This document shows positions 16,700 to 24,628 of a stretch of DNA of 64,000 bases, piece after piece. Source of the DNA: LD21 sp963715785 (GTDB lineage Bacteria > Bacteroidota > Bacteroidia > Bacteroidales > VadinHA17); contig OY970276.1 in NCBI GenBank assembly GCA_963715785.1, forward strand, positions 4,526,001 to 4,590,000, in the 5' to 3' direction. The first letter of the stretch is position 1, and the number at the start of each line of letters is the position of its first letter. A program made the translations under genes and the position numbers. The notes under the pieces are model-generated. The model was not told the origin of the DNA. It saw nothing but the letters and a program-made list of their open reading frames with translations, and did no database searches.

Positions 16700-18310
16700 T
16701 TAATACAAGCTTTGACGGCGTGCAGTGAGATTTTCATCAGAAATGAAATCATCATATTCCATATGCTTGTCAATCATTCCTTTTGGTCCCATTTCGATCA
16801 CACGGTTACAAACCGTCTGTATAAATTCATGGTCGTGCGATGAAATCAGAAGGTTACCTTTAAACCTGATAAGAGTATTATTAAATGCCTGGATAGATTC
16901 AAGGTCGAGGTGATTTGTAGGTGTATCAAGCAGCATTACATTTGCATTCCTTATCATCATCCGTGCAATCATGCACCTTACTCTTTCACCACCCGACAAT
17001 ACATTTACTTTCTTATATATATCTTCCCCCGAGAACAGCATTTTCCCCAGAAAGCCTCTCAGATACATCTCACTGGTGTCGTCGGAATATTGTGACAGCC
17101 AGTCAATAAGAGTAATATCACCGGTGAAAAACTCTTCATTTTCGAGCGGCAGATAAGCTTTTACTATTGTCTGGCCCCATTCAAATGAACCGTGATCGGG
17201 TTTTTCATGACCCTTCAGCACTTCAAAAAAAGTTGTCATAGCCCTCGAATCCCTTGACAGAAAAGCTATTTTGTCATTTTTATTTATTGTAAAGTTCAGA
17301 TCTCTGAAAAGAGTTACCCCATTAACCGTTTTGGTCATTCCCTTCACGGTGAGAATATTATTACCGGGTTCACGTCCTGGCGTGAAAATAATTCCCGGAT
17401 ACTTTCGGGTTGATGGCTTAATCTCTTCAATATTAAGCTTTTCAATCATTTTCTTACGGCTTGTAGTCTGTTTGGATTTCTTAACATTGGCTCTGAACCT
17501 GGCAATAAATTCCTGAAGTTCCTTCTTTTTTTCTTCAGCTTTTTTATTCTGTGCAAGCTGTTGTCTCAGAGCCAGCTGGCTCGACTCATACCAGAAAGTG
17601 TAATTGCCTGAAAATTGCTGAACCCTGCTAAAATCAATATCTATGATATGAGTGCAGACAGAATCCAAAAAATGCCGGTCATGCGAGACAACCAACACAG
17701 TATTCTCAAATTCTGATAACCAGTTTTCAAGCCAGTTCACTGTATCAAGGTCAAGGTCATTAGTGGGTTCATCGAGAAGAAGGTTATCAGGTTTCCCGAA
17801 TAGCGCCTGTGCCAGAAGCACTTTCACTTTCTGCTTTCCGGAGAGCTCCTTCAATAGTTTGTGATGATGTTCTTCCGTGATTCCCAGACCACTCAGCAGG
17901 CTGGAGGCGCTGCTTTCGGCATTCCAGCCATCCATCTCAGTGAATTTTTCCTCAAGCTCAGAAGCGCGGATCCCGTCAGCATCCGAGAAATCGGATTTCA
18001 CATATAACATCTCCTTTTCCTTCATGTTGCTCCAGAGCTTTAAATGGCCCATCATCACAGTATCGAGGACGCTGTAATCGTCAAATTCAAAATGGTCCTG
18101 TTTCAAAACTGACAACCTCTCCCCCTGTCCAAATGAAACAGAGCCTGTGCGGTATTCAATACCGCCGGAAAGCATTTTCAAAAAAGTAGATTTTCCGGCG
18201 CCATTTGCTCCGATTATTCCATAGCAATTGCCGGGAGTGAAAATCTGATTTACGTCCTGGAATAAAATACGTTTTCCGAACTGGATACTAAGATTTGAAG
18301 CAGTTATCAT
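16700..18310 (-). CDS. ABC-F family ATPase, YbiT-type, with degenerate second nucleotide-binding domain
   Basis: This 536-residue protein has two ABC domains and no membrane segment. ABC-F proteins act on the ribosome (translation factors or antibiotic-resistance proteins); sequence blocks match YbiT. NBD1 is intact: Walker A GANGAGKS (34-41), signature LSGKQ, Walker B LLLDEPTNDLD and HDRHF switch. A basic linker (KKSKQTTSRKK) follows. In NBD2 the P-loop position reads FLSRDSRAMTTF, with no GxxGxGKS/T. The Walker B is LLDTPTNHLD, so the catalytic Glu is Thr, yet the signature LSGGERVR and switch HDHEF remain. NBD2 may therefore be structural. I recall the same P-loop change in other Bacteroidota members. 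Confidence 0.9.
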   Translation of the reverse strand: MITASNLSIQFGKRILFQDVNQIFTPGNCYGIIGANGAGKSTFLKMLSGGIEYRTGSVSFGQGERLSVLKQDHFEFDDYSVLDTVMMGHLKLWSNMKEKEMLYVKSDFSDADGIRASELEEKFTEMDGWNAESSASSLLSGLGITEEHHHKLLKELSGKQKVKVLLAQALFGKPDNLLLDEPTNDLDLDTVNWLENWLSEFENTVLVVSHDRHFLDSVCTHIIDIDFSRVQQFSGNYTFWYESSQLALRQQLAQNKKAEEKKKELQEFIARFRANVKKSKQTTSRKKMIEKLNIEEIKPSTRKYPGIIFTPGREPGNNILTVKGMTKTVNGVTLFRDLNFTINKNDKIAFLSRDSRAMTTFFEVLKGHEKPDHGSFEWGQTIVKAYLPLENEEFFTGDITLIDWLSQYSDDTSEMYLRGFLGKMLFSGEDIYKKVNVLSGGERVRCMIARMMIRNANVMLLDTPTNHLDLESIQAFNNTLIRFKGNLLISSHDHEFIQTVCNRVIEMGPKGMIDKHMEYDDFISDENLTARRQSLY

Positions 18311-18472
18311 TTATAAAAATCTGGTAGAATATTCAGATATGCCACATCATTAAAAGCGTGCAAAAGTACGCAATAATATCTATTATCACCAATAATAGGG
18401 ATTGAAAACCATCTGCCTGAGTGCCGGGTGACATAGCATCTAACCCTCAGGCTCAGAAGCAAGCCTCAGATT

Positions 18473-19510
18473 TTATGATAGTGGCTTATTCTCAGGAAAC
18501 CGTCCTGTCAGCTGCCTGTCGACCATCCAGCCCGGGTATTCCGGAGTCAGAGCGCTGACAGCTTCGAGTTCCTTTAGTTCGTCCTGGCTGAGCAGTAACT
18601 GAGTACAGGTAAGATTATCAAGAAGCTGTTCCTGATTTTTAGCTCCTATTATGACACTGCCAACACCTGGTTTATCTTTTATCCATGCCAATGCCACTCT
18701 GGCTGCTGAGACATTATAGCGTTGACCAATTTTTGTCATGACATCTATTATATCGAAGGCTCTTTCCTTATTTATCGGCGGAAAATCAAAATTATCTCTC
18801 CTGCTGTCACCTGCTGTCAAATTATTCCTGGTGAACTTTCCTGAGAGAAAACCTCCGGCAAGAGGGCTCCAGGGCATAATACTAATTCCCTCACTCAGAG
18901 CCATCGGCACAATTTCCCTTTCAATATCACGACTGGCTATACTGTAAAAATTCTGAGAGGCAACAAACTTTGACCATCCGAGATTGCCGGCAAAACTATT
19001 TGCTTTCATAACCATCCAGGCAGGATGGTTACTTACACCCAGGTACCTGACCTTACCAGACCTGACCACGTCTTCAAGCCCCCGCATCGTTTCTTCAATT
19101 GGAGTAACAGGATCGACGCCGTGGATATAGAGCATATCGAGATGTGATAGGCCAAGCCGTTGTAAACTGTCATCTACTGAATCCTGAATATGAAGCTTTG
19201 AGAGGCCAACCTGGTTGGGTCCCTCACCCATTCTGAGTCTGACTTTGGTAGCAATAAACACGCTCTGCCTGGAAATTCCAAGATTCTTTAAGGCTTTGCC
19301 CAGAAGTGTTTCGGCCAGACCTTCAGAATATGCATTGGCTGTATCAATAAAATTTATGCCATGTTCAATCGCAGTTTTTAAGAGCTGTGTTACTTCTTCT
19401 TCCGGCATCTGCCCGATAGCTTTCCAATAGCCTTTTCCGCCGAATGTCATAGTTCCAAGACAAAGTTCCGATACAAGCACTCCTGTTTTACCTAGTTGTT
19501 TGAATTTCAT
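18473..19510 (-). CDS. Aldo/keto reductase
   Basis: This is a 345-residue NADPH-dependent TIM-barrel oxidoreductase that reduces aldehydes or ketones. The catalytic tetrad is visible: Asp and Tyr in DTANAYSEG, Lys in FIATKVRLR and His in LYIHGVDP. The NADP-binding GSVIIGAKNQEQLLDNL lies near the C-terminus. Length and motifs fit the YajO/Tas-like AKR groups. It stands alone on the minus strand; the cupredoxin gene ends 31 bp away on the same strand and is upstream in transcription. The physiological substrate is not deducible. Confidence 0.93.
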   Translation of the reverse strand: MKFKQLGKTGVLVSELCLGTMTFGGKGYWKAIGQMPEEEVTQLLKTAIEHGINFIDTANAYSEGLAETLLGKALKNLGISRQSVFIATKVRLRMGEGPNQVGLSKLHIQDSVDDSLQRLGLSHLDMLYIHGVDPVTPIEETMRGLEDVVRSGKVRYLGVSNHPAWMVMKANSFAGNLGWSKFVASQNFYSIASRDIEREIVPMALSEGISIMPWSPLAGGFLSGKFTRNNLTAGDSRRDNFDFPPINKERAFDIIDVMTKIGQRYNVSAARVALAWIKDKPGVGSVIIGAKNQEQLLDNLTCTQLLLSQDELKELEAVSALTPEYPGWMVDRQLTGRFPENKPLS

Positions 19511-19541
19511 AAAATGATATTTTTAGTAAGAGAATGACAGA

Positions 19542-19916
19542 TCAATAGCCAGCGGATGCCTGGACAATTACCTTAGCGACCATATTAGGATGTATTGAAC
19601 AATGGTAATTAAAAGTTCCCGTAGTTGGAAAAAGGTGGCTGTAGCTGCCGTCAGGATTTATACTGCCGCTATCGAATAATCCGTCATCACTTGTCACTGT
19701 ATGAGCGACGGCGTCTTTATTTGTCCAGGTAATTGTTGTATTGGCAGTCACCGTAATCGTAGAGGGAGAAAAAGTAAAATTCTGAATAAATACCTCATTC
19801 GCACCAGGTGTTGTGGCAGAATTTTTTGATTTTGAACAGGCAGGGATAACTAAGATTACCAGTATGCCTGCGAGCAATTTTGCAGCAATGTCCGATATTT
19901 GAGCAATGGTTTTCAT
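19542..19916 (-). CDS. Cupredoxin-domain lipoprotein (plastocyanin/azurin-like)
   Basis: This is a 124-residue blue-copper protein. An N-terminal hydrophobic segment ends in a lipobox-like PAC (Cys27), followed by a Ser/Thr-rich linker and the cupredoxin fold from about residue 41. Type-1 copper ligands are all present: His72 (AHTV), Cys106, His109 and Met112 in CSIHPNM. It probably shuttles electrons on the periplasmic face or outer membrane. It lies 31 bp upstream of the aldo/keto reductase on the same strand, but a functional link is not obvious. Confidence 0.88.
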   Translation of the reverse strand: MKTIAQISDIAAKLLAGILVILVIPACSKSKNSATTPGANEVFIQNFTFSPSTITVTANTTITWTNKDAVAHTVTSDDGLFDSGSINPDGSYSHLFPTTGTFNYHCSIHPNMVAKVIVQASAGY

Positions 19917-20099
19917 ATTTCATTTATTACTGAGGCCGTCATCAATGGAAGATTGAATCCCTCTTAAACGATTTCAGATGATATCAAACCAAACAAACTG
20001 CATATTATATTGTTCAATACCCCTTATGTTATAAGGAACGACATCTCATTTTTCAGAGACAGTTCATTGAAATATAAAATGGTATTAAAATGAATGAAT

Positions 20100-20501
20100 T
20101 CAGGCTGTTAAACCCATGGGGTATTTGTCGAGACCAACTGTTTCTTCAAAGGCTCTGACAAACTGCATAAAGAATCGGGAATAATCTACCTGATCAACAT
20201 AATCAGACGTCTCATCAGGAGTCGCCGGGATATCTTCGAAACGTACTTTTTCGATAGATCTTTGAGGCTCCGATCCTGTAAAATCGAGGCGCTCGCCATC
20301 AATACGATTATAAAAATGCCAATATTTATTTTTTCGCGTTTTTAAGATCTCAGCTCCGAAAATGTCGTGCATAAGCAGAGATATTAAACTATCCTGACCT
20401 ACTGTCAGGCTACCGTTTAATGATGTCTGACTGAAGTCAGATACCATTATTTTTCTAAGTGCTTCATAAACAATGGCTTTATTAATCATAATCTTTTGCA
20501 T
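20100..20501 (-). CDS. YunG-like family protein
   Basis: This is a 133-residue soluble protein without a signal peptide. The central pattern, with a small helix (LISLLMHDIFGAEILKT), a WHFYNRIDGERLDFT strand pair and a downstream acidic region, resembles the YunG family, where HYWNRL and a DFT motif are conserved. YunG has no established function. An alternative start four codons in (MINKAIV) is equally possible. The match is by motif only. Confidence 0.55.
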   Translation of the reverse strand: MQKIMINKAIVYEALRKIMVSDFSQTSLNGSLTVGQDSLISLLMHDIFGAEILKTRKNKYWHFYNRIDGERLDFTGSEPQRSIEKVRFEDIPATPDETSDYVDQVDYSRFFMQFVRAFEETVGLDKYPMGLTA

Positions 20502-20681
20502 TTTGGATTAATATATTATTATCCTCAGAAATCTGTTCATTTCTAATTTTAACAGATCGGATATCATAGCCTAAAGGTAAAACAACTGAAGAGGGAAAGT
20601 GTTGTATACTTTTAGCAAAAAGTTACATCCTTCACAGATCCCGGCAGTTGACCGGGAAATACATGGAAAGTTAATAACGGC

Positions 20682-21527
20682 TTACTGGATATTACTAAAG
20701 TCATTCAGGTTAAACCCATCAGGATTATCATTGGTAATCTTCCTGAAACTATAATAATACAGGTTCCCATCAGAATCAAAAATCATATCGAAACATTTAC
20801 CTGCTCCGGTGTCCTCAAAAGGGCCGACATGGAAATGGATCAATTTATTTGCAGGGTTATCGGCTAGTTCCTTTAGCATCTCCTGAGGAGTAACCAGCTT
20901 AAAATCATAAGGATAAACTGCTTTAATTTTCTCAGGGGAATCAGCATCGGGAGCCATTTTTTCCTTGTTTAATAACAAGACTTTATTTTTATATCCTGTT
21001 TTGTTATAGTATCGTAATCCGTTCAATGATATCAGGAAACGGTCCTTCTCAAGGTTTTTTACATGTATCTGCATGAATTTCACAACTTCCGGAACGATGT
21101 ATTCATAATCAGATTCCAGATCGCCGGTATAAGCAAGAGGCACAGCACAAAATTCAGGCATTTTCTTCAGATCACCCGATGGGTCACCCAGCAAGAGGCT
21201 CATAAAACTATAACTCACTCCTCCCGGGTCTTTGTCATATTCACCCTGAACCATAACAATAAAGGAGTATTTTGGGTCAGAACGTCGTTTTTCAAACTCT
21301 TTCTGGTCAATGAATTCGTATTTTGTTGCTTTCCAATATTTTTCAACTGCAGACTTAATTGGCGCATTAAAAAAACTCATCCCCTCATCCATAACAACAC
21401 AAGTCGTGGAATTCTTAAAGCGACCTATTTGTTCCTTGGTTGCAAGAGGATTATTTGCCATAGATCCAAGACAAATAAAAGACAACGAAAAGATTATTAA
21501 AAATTTTTCAACTGGTTTTACATACAT
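20682..21527 (-). CDS. Hypothetical secreted protein
   Basis: This is a 281-residue protein with an N-terminal signal peptide (residues about 8-24, SMAN). I do not recognise the family. Features include KNSTTCVVMDEGMSFFN near the N-terminus, a repeated polar alpha/beta organisation, and GPFEDTGAGKCFDMIFDSDGNLYYY near the C-terminus, which looks like a beta-sandwich edge. Two cysteines (about 43 and 246) could pair. It is flanked by other small minus-strand envelope genes with no tight spacing. No function is proposed. Confidence 0.65.
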   Translation of the reverse strand: MYVKPVEKFLIIFSLSFICLGSMANNPLATKEQIGRFKNSTTCVVMDEGMSFFNAPIKSAVEKYWKATKYEFIDQKEFEKRRSDPKYSFIVMVQGEYDKDPGGVSYSFMSLLLGDPSGDLKKMPEFCAVPLAYTGDLESDYEYIVPEVVKFMQIHVKNLEKDRFLISLNGLRYYNKTGYKNKVLLLNKEKMAPDADSPEKIKAVYPYDFKLVTPQEMLKELADNPANKLIHFHVGPFEDTGAGKCFDMIFDSDGNLYYYSFRKITNDNPDGFNLNDFSNIQ

Positions 21528-21574
21528 AACGCATTTCTTAGATTAACACAAATATATAATTTCCGATCTTAATT

Positions 21575-21895
21575 TTATCGATCATGATGGTTTTCCTTTT
21601 CGTTTTGTCTCGTCCAACGACCATCTACCCACCTCTTTCCACGCGGAGTTGACTGCCAGTGACCAGCTTCATAGGACCGTTCATGCCTTGGCAAATCCCA
21701 ATGGCCTTGTCGCCTGATATAAACATGACTGCGGGTGTCCCATCTCCAACCTCCGTCGATCCATATGTATGCGTCACCAGGACGAGCAGGTCGAGCTGAT
21801 TCAACAAAAGAGGGCTCTGATTGGACATATCCGACACAGGAACTGAAAAATAAACTTATTCCTGAGAACAGAATCAGGTAACTGAATATTTTCAT
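21575..21895 (-). CDS. Small lipoprotein with YXWGXW-like aromatic repeats
   Basis: Starting at the ATG at 21895 gives a 106-residue lipoprotein with signal MKIFSYLILFSG and lipobox ending in Cys at residue 19. The in-frame ATG at 22060 would add 55 residues before it and bury the signal, so 21895 is preferred. The mature part has aromatic units spaced by polar residues (YIWIDGGWRWD, YIRRQGHWDLP, YEAGHWQSTPRG, WVDGRWTRQ), the pattern of YXWGXW-repeat (BcpO-related) proteins. They are exported and of unclear role. Confidence 0.7.
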   Translation of the reverse strand: MKIFSYLILFSGISLFFSSCVGYVQSEPSFVESARPARPGDAYIWIDGGWRWDTRSHVYIRRQGHWDLPRHERSYEAGHWQSTPRGKRWVDGRWTRQNEKENHHDR

Positions 21896-22164
21896 GTATT
21901 TACCCGTAGAAGAGTACAGACCCGGCCATTTAGTTTTCAAGAGCGGATCCTCATTTATTACCAGATGAATCTCTTTCTGCATTTCTGAGTTTCTTTGCAT
22001 TGCCGGTCCGTTTAAAAGCTTATGATGGACCTTACTATCTGACGTATATATTCGTTTCATGACTGATCTATTTAGTTATAATAAATACACAACACAAAGA
22101 TAACCACGGTTTTTCGTGAAGCTATTACATAACTTGGAGGAAAAGTTGCAATATTCCCATGTAC

Positions 22165-22653
22165 CTATTCATGCGGAAAAGTTACCTCCCTTAAGGTAGT
22201 TCTGTCAGCTTCGAATAAAATTTCGTATAATTCCACTTTATTTGAAGGTTTTGCCGCCTGAAGGCCCCTGAGGGCACTAAGGTCAGTTAATACATCCGTT
22301 CCTTTTGTGATCATAGCTGACAGTGCATCCAAAGACTCGCCTACTTTCCCGGTGGAAGTATATCCGAAGGTATCAAGAGATCCATTTGTGAACTTCAGAC
22401 TTAGTTTTTTTGAATTGATTCCTTCGTGCATAACCATATATTGCGGATTGGCCAGGTCAGGAAGATAAAGTACCGTGGCTTTTATAATCCTGTTTTCAGA
22501 ATCCCGTTCAATATGAAGGAAAGGTTTCACTGTATAGTACTTCAGTCCGGTTTTTTCGGTCAGGCCTTTGTTCGAATAAAATTGAACAGAAGCACAGCCT
22601 GATAAACCAATAAGGCAAAGGCTAACAAGAGCAGCAATAATTTTTGTTTTCAT
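22165..22653 (-). CDS. Hypothetical lipoprotein
   Basis: This is a 162-residue lipoprotein with a classical lipobox LSGC at residues 17-20. The rest is a mixed alpha/beta domain with YYTVKPFLHIERD, a strand pair around ATVLYLPD, and a Ser/Thr/Gly-rich helix region. I recognise no named family. Similar small lipoproteins with a KPFL motif occur across Bacteroidota. It is a single gene. Confidence 0.7.
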   Translation of the reverse strand: MKTKIIAALVSLCLIGLSGCASVQFYSNKGLTEKTGLKYYTVKPFLHIERDSENRIIKATVLYLPDLANPQYMVMHEGINSKKLSLKFTNGSLDTFGYTSTGKVGESLDALSAMITKGTDVLTDLSALRGLQAAKPSNKVELYEILFEADRTTLREVTFPHE

Positions 22654-22797
22654 TGAGACAGGTTTTAGATTTGCAGAAAAGTGGATTAAATATAAAAAAT
22701 TATTTTAACCCCCGCAAGAGCAATTAGTTATAATAGCCTGACATGAGATTTTGCCGCATACTTTTCGCCGAACGATGATTTTTGTTTCAATAAAGTT

Positions 22798-23892
22798 TTA
22801 CAATTCCTTTACCCCCCAGAATTTATTTATGTCTGTCCATTTTGCGACATTTGGCCTCACAAATGTCCTTTTTGCCTGGCTGATGGATAAACCCCGTATT
22901 TCAATGTCACTCAGCTGAAGAGGCCACATTCCGCTCTGGTGAGCAAGATTTATAGCAGGGATCTCATTCATTTCAAATCCCATTAATGCAGCACCTGCCA
23001 TATCAGTTGCCAGTGGAGATGTTCCTGCAATAATCAGTCCCATATCAACCAGGGTGCCATCAAATGGTCCATTTCCTTCCATGGCTGATGATGCATCAAT
23101 TATTGATAATCCTGTTTTCACTGCTCTGTTCATATCTATCACCTCATAAGCAACTCCGACAGAACCTTTCTCTGCAGCCCTGTCATGAAGCCATGATCTC
23201 ACTGAATAATATTCTGTGCCGGGGTACAATCCGATCAGGTTTTTCATAGCTAGCGTTATAGTTGCAAGGGAATGTGTCTTCATCATCGGAATAGAGCATA
23301 TAAGATCTGCATCTTTTAATACCCTGTGGATTTTGATAGTCTCAGCCGCATAACCATCAATCAGAGGCACTTCAATGATATCGCCTGAATGCAGATTTAT
23401 CAATGGGATATTAAGTGATTTTGCCATTTCAGTATATCCAAGGGTGTCAAATACATGTCTCTGCATTCCGTCGAGAATTTCCCTTTTTCTTGTTCTGAAG
23501 GTCTCGGCACCAATAACGTTGAATGATTCTGCAGCCGCAGAAGCCTCACCAATCATCACCTGTTTTCCGCAGTTTATTAAAAGCTGTGCAACGGTTTTAA
23601 CCACTTCCGGCTTAGTTGTACATCGCCTGTCGGGCGCCACAAGGTTTGGCTTAAGCAAAATTCTCTCCTGCCCTATCGTCAGGTTTTTCATTCCACCCAA
23701 CAGATCGATGGCTTCTTCAACAGCAGCTGTTATCTTCCCGTCTTTTATTCTTACGATGCTCACTACTTCACGTCTTCCTGAGTTTCCGGCACTGCTGCCC
23801 ATGGCATTTTTCATCCCAAGAACAGTTGTGCCAATAGCGGCAAAAGTTGCTGTAGTAATAAATTTTCGTCTGGAAATGCCTTTCTTTCTCAT
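22798..23892 (-). CDS. DUF362 family protein with Tat signal
   Basis: This 364-residue protein begins with a twin-arginine signal (SRRKFITTATFAAIG), so it is exported folded, which often implies a cofactor. The DUF362 domain follows: RILLKPNLV near residue 80, a GEASAA turn and SIPMMKTHSLATITLAMKNLIG, the family hallmark. Members are predicted (Fe-S-linked) oxidoreductases, but no ferredoxin CxxCxxCxxxC motif is present in this protein, so any cluster would need another subunit. It is a single gene. The role is unknown. Confidence 0.88.
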   Translation of the reverse strand: MRKKGISRRKFITTATFAAIGTTVLGMKNAMGSSAGNSGRREVVSIVRIKDGKITAAVEEAIDLLGGMKNLTIGQERILLKPNLVAPDRRCTTKPEVVKTVAQLLINCGKQVMIGEASAAAESFNVIGAETFRTRKREILDGMQRHVFDTLGYTEMAKSLNIPLINLHSGDIIEVPLIDGYAAETIKIHRVLKDADLICSIPMMKTHSLATITLAMKNLIGLYPGTEYYSVRSWLHDRAAEKGSVGVAYEVIDMNRAVKTGLSIIDASSAMEGNGPFDGTLVDMGLIIAGTSPLATDMAGAALMGFEMNEIPAINLAHQSGMWPLQLSDIEIRGLSISQAKRTFVRPNVAKWTDINKFWGVKEL

Positions 23893-24140
23893 AGTATTAT
23901 TCAGTTTTTAGTCCGGTAATTGCCTTGGAGTCAGTTCAATTAAGTTTCCTGCTAAATTTATAAAATAATAATATTCAAGTCAATAGGTAAAAGAAAATGA
24001 CGATTATGAGTGGATTCATGTACCTGGTTGCCGGAATTATGGCTCACAATATGCCAGAAATTTACCTTGGATAAGAAACAGGAGAATTTGAACTGATTGC
24101 AGAATCAGAAAAAATTTCCCTTGCAAAGACAATGCTGCTT

Positions 24141-24572
24141 TCAAGACTGATCTACTATTCCGGCAGGATCAGAAAGCTCAATTAACCCGCTCTGAATCAT
24201 ATTTAACATTTCAACAGATCGCGGGATCAAGCCGGGCTTAAATTGTCCGCCATATTCAATCACCAGGTCACCCGGAAACCCGCTATCGACTGTGATCTCA
24301 AGAGAATTCAGATTGGCTGATGATTCGCTTTGATGAAATGGAACTTCAGTACAGTTTGCAGTGATACGCCTTACAGTCAAACACTTATTAAGCAAAAACA
24401 CATGAGCTTCAGTATTAAGGATTTTACATTTACCTTCCAGGCCGCTGGAGCCAGGTTCTATTTTCACAGATATCAGAAAAACAGGCATTTTAGCTGATTC
24501 CTGCCCGTATACTAAATTTACCTGAACAATTAAAAGCACAGCTATTACCAGGAATTGCAGCTTATTTTTCAT
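24141..24572 (-). CDS. Truncated secreted protein resembling the N-terminal domain of M1-like peptidases
   Basis: This is a 143-residue protein with a signal peptide (residues about 1-23). Its beta domain (FLISVKIEPGSSGLEGKC, FLLNKCLTVRRI, LVIEYGGQFKP) and the ending NMIQSGLIELS resemble the N-terminal domain of exported Bacteroidota M1-family (gluzincin) proteins. In those, a peptide such as ELVELSxYSxWYP follows and leads into the catalytic domain. Here the frame ends nine residues after ELS, with no Trp-Tyr-Pro and no HExxH anywhere downstream. It may be a gene remnant or a standalone domain. Confidence 0.5.
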   Translation of the reverse strand: MKNKLQFLVIAVLLIVQVNLVYGQESAKMPVFLISVKIEPGSSGLEGKCKILNTEAHVFLLNKCLTVRRITANCTEVPFHQSESSANLNSLEITVDSGFPGDLVIEYGGQFKPGLIPRSVEMLNMIQSGLIELSDPAGIVDQS

Positions 24573-24628
24573 TCAGATTTTGATTTGAAATTATGTTTTA
24601 CCTAAAAAAATGATTACTGCATTCCCGG

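Noticed and set aside
20982..21560. Plus-strand frames (145 and 78 residues) in the secreted protein gene
   Set aside because: They are antisense to the 281-residue gene, with no signal or motif.
24061..24187. Short plus-strand coding-like stretch before 24187 (GEFELIAESEKISLAKT)
   Set aside because: It is only about 38 codons, has no start codon before an upstream stop, and partly overlaps the minus-strand truncated gene in antisense.
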